Assembly (NCBI RefSeq): GCF_006094395.1
Contig: NZ_CP035291.1
Coordinates: forward strand, 2,418,001 to 2,482,000
Length of the DNA stretch: 64,000 nt
Direction of reading: 5' to 3'
Origin: Staphylococcus haemolyticus
GTDB taxonomy: Bacteria > Bacillota > Bacilli > Staphylococcales > Staphylococcaceae
The translations under genes and the position numbers were made by a program. Of the stretch, positions 17,350 through 25,815 are shown piece by piece (positions within the stretch are counted from its first letter, which is position 1; the number at the start of each line of letters is the position of its first letter). The notes below the pieces were generated by a model. The model did no database searches. It saw nothing but the letters and a program-made list of their open reading frames with translations, and was not told where the DNA came from.

Positions 17350-17496
17350 ATGAAATTTGGGAATTATAAAATTGATTCGTTTTACTTAATTATGATTATA
17401 GGTTTTTTAGCTACTTCTTTATTTTTCCCATTTATGCTTTTGTCTATTTTTGTTTTATTGATTATTGGTTTAGAAAAAGACGATAAAGAGGGTTAA
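17350..17496 (+). CDS. 48-residue hydrophobic peptide
   Basis: ATG at 17350 after AAGGAG. It begins MKFGNYKIDSFYLIMIIGFL. A single long hydrophobic stretch (about residues 11-40) is followed by an acidic tail (LEKDDKEG). A shortened relative with an internal deletion is found at 36735-36815 next to another toxin locus. Likely a membrane peptide of plasmid origin; no function known. Confidence 0.5.
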   Translation: MKFGNYKIDSFYLIMIIGFLATSLFFPFMLLSIFVLLIIGLEKDDKEG

Positions 17497-17690
17497 TTTT
17501 AGTTTTCGATTTTGATTTTTGAAATGAGTTGAAAACGAGTTTCTTCTTGTCTTGATACTATAAAAATAAGCAAATATATAACATAAAATGACTTATCGGA
17601 AGTACATATGCTTCAAAAGATGCAGATGGTATAATAATGGAGTCGCCTATCTCTCAGGCGTCAATTTGACGTAGGGAGGAGGTGTTATTC

Positions 17691-17786
17691 ATGTTGGAAA
17701 TCCTTGTTCACATCACGACCACAGTCATCAGTGGTTGTATTATTGCGTTATTTACGCATTGGCTGCGTAATCGCAAAGACAAATAG
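17691..17786 (+). CDS. Fst-family type I toxin, locus A
   Basis: 31-residue membrane peptide MLEILVHITTTVISGCIIAL then FTHWLRNRKDK: one transmembrane helix and a basic tail, as in Fst and the S. aureus SprA peptides. The family depolarises membranes when unrepressed. The mRNA starts near 17642 (-10 TATAAT at 17630 preceded by TGG). Its 5' GTCGCC can pair with GGCGAC after the stop codon, the long-range fold of this family. A very strong GGGAGGAGG ribosome site is used. An antisense RNA converges from the 3' side. Confidence 0.88.
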   Translation: MLEILVHITTTVISGCIIALFTHWLRNRKDK

Positions 17787-17807
17787 GCGACAATAGCCAC
17801 ACCTACA

Positions 17808-17868
17808 AAAATCCCCTCACTATTTGCGGTAGTGAGGGGATTGGTGTATCCATGCTGGATTCCTTGTT
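17808..17868 (-). ncRNA. antisense antitoxin RNA, locus A
   Basis: Minus-strand promoter: TTGCAT (17904-17899), 18-base spacer, TATAAT (17880-17875). The transcript of about 60 nt ends at the shared hairpin AATCCCCTCAC/GTGAGGGGATT (17810-17842) with T-run. That hairpin is also the toxin mRNA terminator, giving the 3' overlap typical of fst/sprA systems. Confidence 0.8.
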
Positions 17869-17979
17869 AAGTGCATTATAACATCATAGTGTAGAGGAAT
17901 GCAAAATTCTATTTTAAGTAGCTACTTTAGTTTCATAATTATATTATAATTATAATAATAAAGAAGTTGGAGGATATTT

Positions 17980-18882
17980 ATGACTATACCTACAAAAAAA
18001 TTGGATTATTGGTCTCAAAAAGGTGCTACACAAGCACCTAAAAATTTAAGAGAAAAAATAGAGAAAGTACTTACTGCTAATGAATCGAAAATTAAGAGGA
18101 AAAATCAACTTGATATCTATCTTCAAGGATCTTACCGAAATAATACGAATATCTTTGGGAGTAGTGATGTAGATATTGTTGTTCAAAGTAATGCTACTTT
18201 TTTTAGCAATATTTCAAAACTAGAAGCTTATGAACGAAAAATATATAACCAAACATTTGATGAAGCAACTTACACTTGGAGATATTTCAAAAATGATGTA
18301 ATAAAAACTTTACAATATGCTTTTGGAAGTTCAAATGTTGAAATTGGTAACAAATCAATAAAGATATTTACAGAAGACTATGAAGCTGATGTTATACCAT
18401 GCTTTGAGTATAGAAATTACTTGTCTTTTGGAAATAGTGAAGAAGATAGAGAATATATTCCTGGAATTAAATTTTTTACTACTGACAAAGGGGAGAGTAT
18501 CATTAATTATCCGAAAAAGCACTACGTCTTTGGAGTTGATAAAAATGAGAGAACAAATAATTACTATAAACCTACTATAAGAATATTTAAAAATATAAAA
18601 AAACAATTAATTAAACAAAAAAGAATTACAAAAAAAGTAGTTTCATCTTATTTTATAGAAAGTTTATTATATAATGTTCCAGACCGATATTTTTGTATTG
18701 ATAATGCTTCTAATAGAGTTGCAGATATTCTTAATTGGTTAACTAAAAATCAAGATTCTTTTTCAACATTTATATGTCAAAATGAGCAAATGAATTTGTT
18801 TGCCTCTTCGCAAGAACAGTGGAATGAAGAAGATGCAGATAAATTTATTTTTGAAATAAATAAATTTTGGAATGAGTGGTAA
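17980..18882 (+). CDS. cdnE: CBASS cyclic-oligonucleotide synthase (CD-NTase)
   Basis: Nucleotidyltransferase of the cGAS/DncV-like family that makes a cyclic nucleotide alarm on phage infection. In 300 residues the catalytic triad is visible: Gly50-Ser51 (QGSYRNNTN), Asp63 and Asp65 (SSDVDIVV), and the third Asp137 (YEADVIP). Length and the IFGSSDVDIV motif match the CdnE-type enzymes of staphylococcal type I CBASS. The start has GGAGG 7 bases upstream. Three bases separate it from the effector gene. No Cap2/Cap3 or CapH genes are present. A tRNA-nucleotidyltransferase-like enzyme is the weak alternative. The clade number is not asserted. Confidence 0.88.
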   Translation: MTIPTKKLDYWSQKGATQAPKNLREKIEKVLTANESKIKRKNQLDIYLQGSYRNNTNIFGSSDVDIVVQSNATFFSNISKLEAYERKIYNQTFDEATYTWRYFKNDVIKTLQYAFGSSNVEIGNKSIKIFTEDYEADVIPCFEYRNYLSFGNSEEDREYIPGIKFFTTDKGESIINYPKKHYVFGVDKNERTNNYYKPTIRIFKNIKKQLIKQKRITKKVVSSYFIESLLYNVPDRYFCIDNASNRVADILNWLTKNQDSFSTFICQNEQMNLFASSQEQWNEEDADKFIFEINKFWNEW

Positions 18883-18885
18883 ATA

Positions 18886-19488
18886 ATGCATGAGTACAGT
18901 GTTGATGTAGAAAATAATAAAGTCATCTTTTATTTATCTATAGTCTCAATTTTTATTTCGAGTGTTTTAACTATGATTATAAATTTATGGATAGAAAAAA
19001 TTCCCTATATTGAGATTACTATATCTATTACAACAATCAGTATTTTTGGCATTTTATATTCTTTATTTGATAAATTTATTTGGAAATGGAAAATTCTTCA
19101 TAAATTAGGGATAATTAAAATTCCAAATTTGAATGGAAAATGGAAAGGTAATTTTCAATCTTCTTACCATGATTTCAAAGAAAATCTCCCAGTTATATTA
19201 ATTATTGAACAATCATGGTCAAAAATTTGTATTAAAGGAAAGTTTAATCATTCTAAATCATCAAGTGATACAGCTTCAATAAAAGTTAATTTAGGTAAAG
19301 AAATTATGTTACATTATTCTTATTATAATGATAAAAAACCAGAATATTATAAGATGGGAACTAGTAATCATAGAGGATATGCAAATTTGGAAATAAATGG
19401 AAATTCAATGGAAGGAAATTATTTTAATGATCCTTCTAATAATAAAAATTGGGGTAAGCTAAATTTAAAAAAAGTTATTGAATCATAA
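18886..19488 (+). CDS. cap15: CBASS membrane effector, Cap15-like
   Basis: 200 residues: two transmembrane helices (about 13-35 and 40-61), a short amphipathic stretch, then a beta-rich domain from about residue 83 starting LNGKWKGNFQSS. Alternating strands follow (VILIIEQSWSKICIKGKFNH and others). This is the layout of Cap15: membrane helices plus a beta-barrel that binds the cyclic dinucleotide and then oligomerises to disrupt the inner membrane. The start lies 3 bases after the synthase stop, so the two are coupled. Function inferred from architecture and partner. A terminator follows. Confidence 0.82.
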   Translation: MHEYSVDVENNKVIFYLSIVSIFISSVLTMIINLWIEKIPYIEITISITTISIFGILYSLFDKFIWKWKILHKLGIIKIPNLNGKWKGNFQSSYHDFKENLPVILIIEQSWSKICIKGKFNHSKSSSDTASIKVNLGKEIMLHYSYYNDKKPEYYKMGTSNHRGYANLEINGNSMEGNYFNDPSNNKNWGKLNLKKVIES

Positions 19489-19591
19489 GTGTATTGTAGA
19501 GGTACACCATAATCATACAAAATAAGTTATTGAATTTATAGTAACTTGTCACTTTATTCGATATATGAGAATGACTTTACCTAATCAATGA

Positions 19592-19629
19592 GAAAAGCAA
19601 CGCACTATATTAAAATGCGTTGCTTTTTC
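19592..19629 (+). terminator. intrinsic terminator of the CBASS operon
   Basis: AAAAGCAACGCA pairs with TGCGTTGCTTTT; T-rich tail follows. Confidence 0.8.
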
Positions 19630-19631
19630 TA

Positions 19632-19712
19632 TTATCGAATACCTATAACTAAACTATCTCTAACTGTTTCTATAACTTCTGTACTTATTTTATCTAAACC
19701 ATTTATATCCAT
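19632..19712 (-). CDS. possible 26-residue peptide, duplicated gene tail
   Basis: ATG at 19712 starts 3 bases after the stop of the membrane-protein gene; product MDINGLDKISTEVIETVRDS then LVIGIR. The stretch encoding DKISTE repeats the same stretch inside the preceding gene, so this is more likely a duplication remnant than a gene. No Shine-Dalgarno site is visible. Confidence 0.2.
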   Translation of the reverse strand: MDINGLDKISTEVIETVRDSLVIGIR

Positions 19713-19715
19713 AAT

Positions 19716-20252
19716 TTAATTTCTTTTTGGAGGCCACACAAAATATGAAATACAAATAATTAAGTCTATAATAATAACAATTGTCCAAATATGGATAACA
19801 CCATCCATAGCTTCTGTACTTATTTTATCATTAATCAAATAAACAACTAAATGTAAAATCCCAGTACCTATAATGTAAGACAGTAAATGTTTCAACCAAC
19901 TTTTAGCATAGTTTTTAGAGTAATCTAAACCGTCAAGTTTATAAGGTTTGGAACCTTGCTTCATCACATAATATCTAAATCTATCATCTGCCCAATTTAT
20001 CATGCTTTTGCCAAAGACAAGAGAAATTGAAATATAAACTGCTGCTATAGCATGTGGCATTTCAGCTGTTGCACCATTCATAAGGTCTACAACCGTTGTT
20101 ATAATAAGTATTAAATCTATAATAGGCGTAAGTGCAAGGAAGAATAAACCCAATGTTTGTTGATTTAAGATATATCTTGTTACTAAACCAAGTAATATTA
20201 CAAACCAAAAGGCTATTTCACAAAAAATTATAAGCCATGCTATAAAGTTCAC
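19716..20252 (-). CDS. multi-pass membrane protein, unknown
   Basis: 178 residues with about five hydrophobic segments (N-terminal MNFIAWLIIFCEIAFWFVIL through the final IVIIIDLIICISYFVWPP) and a charged middle loop (DDRFRYYVMKQGSKPYKLDG). It lies 13 bases downstream of a TetR-type regulator on the same strand and is presumably regulated by it. No family assigned; a small transporter or immunity-like membrane protein is possible. Confidence 0.65.
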   Translation of the reverse strand: MNFIAWLIIFCEIAFWFVILLGLVTRYILNQQTLGLFFLALTPIIDLILIITTVVDLMNGATAEMPHAIAAVYISISLVFGKSMINWADDRFRYYVMKQGSKPYKLDGLDYSKNYAKSWLKHLLSYIIGTGILHLVVYLINDKISTEAMDGVIHIWTIVIIIDLIICISYFVWPPKRN

Positions 20253-20265
20253 GGGCCGTCCTCCT

Positions 20266-20847
20266 TTATTGCGTTAATCTAACTATTTCTTCATCTACAA
20301 TGATTTGAATATCATCGTTTGAAACACCGTTTGGATTAAGCAATTTATGTAAAGCTAAACCGTCAATTAATGCATGTAATTTCATCGAATTAAGATGAAT
20401 ATTCACATTGTTCTTCAACAAATGATCGTTTTTTAATAATGTCAAAATACTATTACATAATTGGTCTAACCCATCATCAAGTGTACTTTGACCGTACTCA
20501 TGTATGTCATTGCGAAACGCCATCCAAACTTCCATATCAGCTAGTCTCTCTTTATCCAATGGTAGTACTGTTAATAAACTCGCTTTTGCTTTATCTATTG
20601 TAGTAAGGTTTTCAGATTTAAATATTGCTTCAATTCTCCTCCTTACTTTTAATTCTACTGTAGACATTACAGCATTTAATAACTCTGAATGATTCGGAAA
20701 ATAATATCTAATCTGTCCAGGTGTCATATCAGCTAATTTCGCAATTTGTCTTACAGTAGATCCCTTAACTCCTTTTTCTACAATGGAGTCGAAAGCGTAT
20801 TGAATGATTTGTTTTTTCTTTTCTTTATGATTAATTATTTTTGGCAT
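20266..20847 (-). CDS. TetR-family transcriptional regulator
   Basis: 193 residues. The N-terminal helix-turn-helix is STVRQIAKLADMTPGQIRYY, close to the BetI/TetR subgroup, and is followed by the helical ligand/dimer domain. It likely represses itself and the membrane-protein gene. A perfect 16-bp palindrome (20868-20883) just upstream of its start is the probable operator. The ligand is unknown. Confidence 0.85.
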   Translation of the reverse strand: MPKIINHKEKKKQIIQYAFDSIVEKGVKGSTVRQIAKLADMTPGQIRYYFPNHSELLNAVMSTVELKVRRRIEAIFKSENLTTIDKAKASLLTVLPLDKERLADMEVWMAFRNDIHEYGQSTLDDGLDQLCNSILTLLKNDHLLKNNVNIHLNSMKLHALIDGLALHKLLNPNGVSNDDIQIIVDEEIVRLTQ

Positions 20848-20867
20848 ACCTATATGTTAACACATTT

Positions 20868-20883
20868 TAATACACTTGTATTA
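20868..20883. promoter_or_regulatory. probable TetR operator
   Basis: TAATACACTTGTATTA is a perfect palindrome 20 bases upstream of the tetR start codon, in the expected promoter position for autorepression. Confidence 0.65.
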
Positions 20884-20888
20884 AAAAA

Positions 20889-20925
20889 GTGTACAGAATA
20901 CAACCATTTTCTGTACACCCTCTTT
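20889..20925. terminator. bidirectional terminator-like hairpin
   Basis: GTGTACAGAA pairs with TTCTGTACAC; T-runs lie on both sides. It separates the tetR promoter from the resolvase region although neither gene transcribes into it, so it may be a relic of a former neighbour. Confidence 0.6.
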
Positions 20926-20974
20926 TTATATCTAGATATATAGCTAGTATACATATTTTAGTGTTCAATAACCC

Positions 20975-20991
20975 AACATAAAATCTATGTT
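20975..20991. promoter_or_regulatory. candidate resolvase binding site (res)
   Basis: The dyad AACATA-AAATC-TATGTT lies 60 bases upstream of the resolvase, where res or inversion sites of serine resolvases normally are. Further imperfect repeats (GGTTATAA, AGTTATGG) follow up to 21025. Confidence 0.4.
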
Positions 20992-21051
20992 CATAAATAT
21001 GGTTATAATTAAGTTATGGTACAATGAAAATACATATAGGAGGTTCGTATT

Positions 21052-21630
21052 TTGAAAATAGGTTATGCAAGAGTTTCAACTGGTTTGCAAAATTTGAATT
21101 TGCAGGAAGATCGATTAAATCAATATGGTTGTGAAAAAATATTTAGCGATCACATAAGTGGAGCAAAAAGTAAACGTCCTGGTTTAGATAGAGCCATTGA
21201 ATTTGCGAGGTCAGGAGATACGATTGTTGTTTGGAGACTAGATAGACTAGGACGTAACATGGCAGATTTAATCACATTAGTTAATGAACTTAATAATCGA
21301 GGCGTGAGTTTTCATAGTTTAGAAGAAAATATAACAATGGATAAATCAAGTTCTACAGGACAATTGTTATTTCATTTATTCGCAGCATTTGCAGAATTTG
21401 AACGTAATTTAATTTTAGAACGTTCTTCAGCGGGGCGAATTGCAGCTCGTGCTAGAGGACGCTATGGAGGTCGACCCGAAAAATTAAATAAACAAGATTT
21501 GACTTTACTCAAAACACTTTATGATAATGGAACTCCAATTAAAACTATTGCAGAGCAATGGAAAGTTTCACGTACAACTATTTATCGTTACCTCAATAAA
21601 TTAGAGAGACAAGAGAATAAACACAAGTAG
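21052..21630 (+). CDS. serine resolvase/invertase (Sin/BinR type)
   Basis: 192-residue small serine recombinase. It contains the N-terminal MKIGYARVST with catalytic Ser9, the DR-rich WRLDRLGRNMADL, the E-helix FAEFERNLILERSSAGRIAA and a C-terminal helix-turn-helix (IKTIAEQWKVSRTTIYRYL). TTG start with AGGAGG 8 bases upstream. Such enzymes resolve plasmid multimers or transposon cointegrates. Its presence supports a plasmid or transposon origin for the surrounding block. Confidence 0.92.
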   Translation: MKIGYARVSTGLQNLNLQEDRLNQYGCEKIFSDHISGAKSKRPGLDRAIEFARSGDTIVVWRLDRLGRNMADLITLVNELNNRGVSFHSLEENITMDKSSSTGQLLFHLFAAFAEFERNLILERSSAGRIAARARGRYGGRPEKLNKQDLTLLKTLYDNGTPIKTIAEQWKVSRTTIYRYLNKLERQENKHK

Positions 21631-21790
21631 AGTAACCAATCAATTTTATGAAAAAGAATCTAGTAAATAATTATATATATCGTTAACATATAAAAACACC
21701 TTGTTTCAATATTGTTCGATGCAAATGAAGCCTTCTCTCAGCGTCTAGAAATCTTGTATTGTTGTTAAAACGATATTTTATATATAAAAA

Positions 21791-21822
21791 GAAAGCTGAG
21801 CAATTTTTGGCTCAGCTTTTAA
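21791..21822. terminator. bidirectional terminator
   Basis: AAAGCTGAGC pairs with GCTCAGCTTT; T-rich on both sides. It could end the resolvase transcript and, on the minus strand, that of the small peptide at 21831-21890. Confidence 0.75.
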
Positions 21823-21830
21823 AATTTTCA

Positions 21831-21890
21831 TCATCTTACTATAATTGTAATAATTAAATAAATAACTAAAAATTTTAAACGTTTCATCAT
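21831..21890 (-). CDS. possible 19-residue hydrophobic peptide
   Basis: MMKRLKFLVIYLIITIIVR: a basic N-terminus, a single hydrophobic helix and a final Arg. A purine-rich AAAAGGGAAA lies before the ATG pair and a terminator hairpin directly after the stop. The size and composition are those of type I toxin peptides, but no antisense partner was found. Low confidence. Confidence 0.3.
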   Translation of the reverse strand: MMKRLKFLVIYLIITIIVR

Positions 21891-22144
21891 TTTCCCTTTT
21901 CAAAATATATAATGTATTTAAACTTCATCAAACTTAAAATATAAAGACGTATTTATAATATATTAACCACCAATACTTAAATTGAAAATACAATTTATAT
22001 TAAATTTTGATTTCAGTTCGAAGATCTTAATCTTTAGATTTTCATCAGAACATCTTCGTATAAATGGGATTGAGGTTATCGAAAAGACTATACAACTTCA
22101 AAATAAAATCCGTCATACTTTTCTATTTCTTAATCATACTTCAT

Positions 22145-22182
22145 AAAAAAATGCCGACAAAGTATACACTTTTGTCGACATT
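22145..22182 (-). terminator. intrinsic terminator of aldA
   Basis: Minus strand: AAATGTCGACAAAA pairs with TTTGTCGGCATTT (one mismatch), then seven T. Between 21900 and 22140 I see only AT-rich sequence. Confidence 0.8.
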
Positions 22183-22218
22183 TCAAGACATTTATTAAAC
22201 TATTTAATTATATTTTAA

Positions 22219-23712
22219 TTAGTATAAGCCTTTTGTTTCATTACTTGTATCAATAAAGATGTTTTTAACTTGTTGATAGTTTTTAATTGCATCTTTATAA
22301 ACTTCACGGCCGATACCAGATTTTTTATAACCACCAAATGGTGCACCAGATGGAATTTGATTATACGTATTAACCCAAATACGACCAGTACGAATTGCTT
22401 TTGCAACATTTAATGCACGAAGTAAGTTTGTAGTGAAGACACCACCAGCTAAACCATATTCTGAATCATTAGCAATGTTAATTGCTTCTTCTTCATCTTC
22501 GAATTTTTCAACAACAATAACAGGTCCAAAAATCTCTTCTTGAGCTAATTTATGACTATTATCTGAAAGTTCAATGATTGTTGGTTCGAAGAAGTAGCCC
22601 TTATCTAAACCATTATCAGTAATACGATGTCCACCCGTTAAGATATTTGCTTTGTCATCTTCTTCTGCTAATTTAATATAACTTTCGATTTTTTCAATTT
22701 GTTCTGGACCAGTTTGTGCACCCATTTTTGTATCTTCAGCGAATGGGTCACCCACTTTAATATTTTCGAACGCTTCTTTTAATTTTGGTAATAATTTATC
22801 ATATAAAGATGATTGTACTAATAAACGTGAACCGGCACTACATACTTCACCTTGGTTGAATAGAATACCAAATTGAACGCCTTCAATGACTTGATCTAAA
22901 TTTGCATCATCAAAGATAATATTAGCACTTTTACCACCAAGTTCTAATGTAGTTGGCACAATACGTTCAGCGCCTACTTTAGCAACACCATAACCTACAC
23001 TTGTTGAACCAGTGAATGACAATTTATTTACACCTTCATGTTTGAAAATCGCATCGCCTGATTCTGAACCTTTACCAGTAATGACGTTGACTACACCTTT
23101 AGGTAACACATCTTGAAGAATTTTAGCTAATTCAATTAAGCTTAATGGTGTAGAAGAAGAAGGGTGAATTACCACTGTATTACCCGCTGCTAATGCTGGA
23201 CCTAATTTCCAAGATGCAAGTAGGATTGGGAAGTTCCATGCTACTACTGCACCTACTACTCCCACAGGTTCATTTACAACTAAACTCATCGTGTTATGAT
23301 CTATTTGGTTAACCGAACCTTCATCAGTCGTTAATACTCCTGCAAAATATTTAAATTGTTCAGCTACTTGAGGAACATCAATTGTTGATGTTTCACGGTA
23401 AGGTTTACCATTTTGAAGTGATTCAACTGTTGCTAAGTGTTCCTTATTTTCTTCAATACGACGACTAATTTCTAATAAATAATCTGCACGTTCTGCTTTA
23501 GAAATTTTACTCCAACTATCAAATGCCTCATGTGCTGATTGCACTGCTTTATCAACATCTTTTTCATTTGCTTTAGCAACTTTGGCTAATTCTTCACCAT
23601 TTGCTGGGTTAGTTACCGTAAGTGTTTCTCCACTTTCACTTGGTTGGAATTCACCATTTATAAATAAATCATATTGTTCATCTAAAAAATCTCTAACATT
23701 TACTTTTGCCAT
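22219..23712 (-). CDS. aldA: NAD(P)-dependent aldehyde dehydrogenase AldA
   Basis: Oxidises aldehydes to acids in the cytoplasm. Of 497 residues, the N-terminal Rossmann part contains [20 protein letters not shown] and SFTGSTSVG. The general base is in [10 protein letters not shown] (Glu), the catalytic Cys in [12 protein letters not shown], and the C-terminal motif is EEIFGPV. Length is standard. It matches S. aureus AldA (glycine-betaine/generic aldehyde dehydrogenase group); substrate unproven. It lies near OYE and nitroreductase remnants, suggesting a detoxification neighbourhood. Confidence 0.9.
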   Translation of the reverse strand: MAKVNVRDFLDEQYDLFINGEFQPSESGETLTVTNPANGEELAKVAKANEKDVDKAVQSAHEAFDSWSKISKAERADYLLEISRRIEENKEHLATVESLQNGKPYRETSTIDVPQVAEQFKYFAGVLTTDEGSVNQIDHNTMSLVVNEPVGVVGAVVAWNFPILLASWKLGPALAAGNTVVIHPSSSTPLSLIELAKILQDVLPKGVVNVITGKGSESGDAIFKHEGVNKLSFTGSTSVGYGVAKVGAERIVPTTLELGGKSANIIFDDANLDQVIEGVQFGILFNQGEVCSAGSRLLVQSSLYDKLLPKLKEAFENIKVGDPFAEDTKMGAQTGPEQIEKIESYIKLAEEDDKANILTGGHRITDNGLDKGYFFEPTIIELSDNSHKLAQEEIFGPVIVVEKFEDEEEAINIANDSEYGLAGGVFTTNLLRALNVAKAIRTGRIWVNTYNQIPSGAPFGGYKKSGIGREVYKDAIKNYQQVKNIFIDTSNETKGLY

Positions 23713-23782
23713 ACGTTTTCATCCCTCTTTCTTTGTTTATAAATCATAACGTAATTCTATATAAAGTAATGTTAAATTCACT

Positions 23783-23920
23783 TCATTCATTGATACGTTT
23801 TGTAGGATTCTCTTTTCTATAACCAAAAGCTACCATAACTGAAGGTGCAAACTGATTACTATCAATGATCCCTTCATGTTCTAATAACTCAGTTACGCCA
23901 TCTAAATCGAAACCTTCCAT
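23783..23920 (-). pseudogene. C-terminal remnant of a nitroreductase
   Basis: 45 codons: [20 protein letters not shown] and on to [20 protein letters not shown]. This matches the last 45 residues or so of NAD(P)H-dependent nitroreductases ([21 protein letters not shown]). The rest of the gene is absent: upstream sequence to 24060 has stop codons and no recognisable N-terminal domain. The gap up to the OYE gene holds nothing else. Confidence 0.75.
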
Positions 23921-24061
23921 TAAGATTTATTTGTAAAAATTCAATTTTTAAAAAAGTTTTCATCGATAAAATCTTTTGCACTCATTGTCATAATGAATCG
24001 CTCATTTTTAATTAAAACATCGTAGATACATGTGGACAAATACCAATATTATGTGTTAACT

Positions 24062-25192
24062 TCACTGTTTTTTTCTTGGTACTGGATAGAAATCATCATT
24101 TAAACGTTTCCAAAGTTTCGGTGGTAAATCGTGTTTATCTTGGCGATCTTCATCGAATTCGGAAATGATTGTTTCATCTTTACCATTTACAATTTTGTTC
24201 ACAAAATTGTGGTCGATAAGAAGTTCTCTTCCTAAGGCAATCATTTCAATGTAAGGAGATTCAATTGCTTCTAAAGCTTCTTCAGCAGTAAAGATGGATC
24301 CAATACCAATGAGAGGCATACGACCATTTATCCAACCATGAAGTAACTTGATTCTTTCTTCGCCAGTGTATTTACCTTCGCGTGTTTGAGAATGAACATC
24401 CATAAGTGATACGTGAAGATAATCCAAAGGCTGCTCTCTTAATTGTTTAATCAAAGATTCTGTAATTTCCATTGTTATACCACCATCTTCAGGCTCTTCA
24501 GGTGAAAAACGATAGCCTACAATAAAATTTTCTAAATCATGAGATTTAACTGTTCTAATAACTTCATCAATGACAGCTAATGGGAATTTAAATCTATCTG
24601 TACCCCACTCATCATTTCTGCGATTGTAATAAGGTGATACAAATTGTTGAATGAGATAATGATTTGCACCATGAATCTCAACGCCGTCAAATCCTGCTTG
24701 AATTGCTCTACGTGTCGCTTCGCCGAAAGCTGTAATTGTGTCTAGAATTTCAGTTTTAGTCATTTCTCGTGCATCGTGTGGCTGTGTTTCATCATAACTC
24801 TTCATTGTGATTGGACTAGGGCCAGCAACATCGCCATTTGGTGTTAAACGAAGTAGTGATTGCACACCACCATGGTGAATTTGGATAATTGCTTTAGCAC
24901 CATTCTGTTTCATCGCTGTTGCTAATTTAGTTAATCCTTCTAAATCAGAATCATGTGCGACGGATGGTTGACCAGGGAATGCTTTTCCTAAGTCTGTAAC
25001 ATTACTGGCAGCAGTAAGTGCAAGACTCACATCTGATGAACGTTGAGCCATATAAGTGATTACATCATCATTAATGGTACCGTCATCATTAGAAGATTCA
25101 TGTGTTAAAGGTGCTAATACAAAACGATTGCGCAATTCTAAACCGTTGGGTAACTTCAATGTTTCAAAAAGTGGTTCAAATGCTTTCTTCAT
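24062..25192 (-). CDS. NADH-dependent flavin oxidoreductase, Old Yellow Enzyme family
   Basis: FMN TIM-barrel enzyme of 376 residues that reduces activated alkenes or similar electrophiles. Features: RNRFVLAPLTHESS (FMN-binding strand 1), IIQIHHGGVQS, GFDGVEIHGANHYLIQQFVS with the paired His/Asn ligand-binding residues, and GIGSIFTAEEALEAI followed by ALGRELLID for FMN phosphate. AGGAGGATT ribosome site. A MarR regulator is encoded upstream on the same strand and may control it. Confidence 0.9.
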   Translation of the reverse strand: MKKAFEPLFETLKLPNGLELRNRFVLAPLTHESSNDDGTINDDVITYMAQRSSDVSLALTAASNVTDLGKAFPGQPSVAHDSDLEGLTKLATAMKQNGAKAIIQIHHGGVQSLLRLTPNGDVAGPSPITMKSYDETQPHDAREMTKTEILDTITAFGEATRRAIQAGFDGVEIHGANHYLIQQFVSPYYNRRNDEWGTDRFKFPLAVIDEVIRTVKSHDLENFIVGYRFSPEEPEDGGITMEITESLIKQLREQPLDYLHVSLMDVHSQTREGKYTGEERIKLLHGWINGRMPLIGIGSIFTAEEALEAIESPYIEMIALGRELLIDHNFVNKIVNGKDETIISEFDEDRQDKHDLPPKLWKRLNDDFYPVPRKKQ

Positions 25193-25343
25193 AATAAAAA
25201 ATCCTCCTCAAAAAATATATGCATGAGTCATACATATAAATTAATCCTAAATTTTTTTATGTCAAGAAAAGGAAGAGGGAGCGAAATCAAATTTTCTTAT
25301 TGAGATTTTGTAGCCCGCCCCTGCCAGGATGACTAGGGTTAAA

Positions 25344-25386
25344 AAAGAGTCTGAGACATCTATATATGTTCCAGACTCTTAGTTAC
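25344..25386 (-). terminator. marR terminator, hairpin of the IS1272-target type
   Basis: AAGAGTCTGAGACAT pairs with ATGTTCCAGACTCTT (one mismatch); on the minus strand it runs into six T. Its arms resemble the IS1272 termini (GAGTCTGGGACATAAA), making it an unoccupied example of the hairpins into which IS1272 is inserted elsewhere in this window. The sequence just left (25262-25335) is part of a dispersed intergenic repeat ending in GATGACTAG. Confidence 0.75.
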
Positions 25387-25392
25387 TTTATA

Positions 25393-25815
25393 TTAAATTG
25401 ATTGAACAAAATTTTTCATCAAGACCTCTACATCTACAGAACCAAAATGTTTTGCTAAGATTTCTCGGAAAATATTCAAACTGCCTGTTAATTTTTGTTC
25501 ACCGATATCGGTAATTCGCGTATATGTCCCTCTACGGTCATCATCGCAGATACATTTTTCTAACGCACCGCATTTACTTGATTCCATATTTGTTACAATT
25601 CTAGAAAGAGCACTCTGACTTAATAAAATTAATTTTTGTAGTTCTTGTAATCTTAATTTTTTGTCAGGCGCAATAGAAAGATAGTAAAGTACATAAAACT
25701 CTTTTAATGATAAATGATATTCGTATTGTAAAACACCTTCTAATTCTTTTTTGACAATACTTTGAATATCATCCATTTTAAGCCAATAAGTCATAAAATC
25801 ATTATTTGAATCCAT
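25393..25815 (-). CDS. MarR-family transcriptional regulator
   Basis: 140 residues. The winged helix is visible: LSLKEFYVLYYLSIAPDKKL, the recognition part LILLSQSALSRIVTNMES, then the wing DDRRGTYTRITDIG. Two Cys lie close together in GALEKCICDDD, which could make it thiol-responsive; that is inference. Upstream of the OYE gene on the same strand, so likely its regulator. Confidence 0.85.
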   Translation of the reverse strand: MDSNNDFMTYWLKMDDIQSIVKKELEGVLQYEYHLSLKEFYVLYYLSIAPDKKLRLQELQKLILLSQSALSRIVTNMESSKCGALEKCICDDDRRGTYTRITDIGEQKLTGSLNIFREILAKHFGSVDVEVLMKNFVQSI

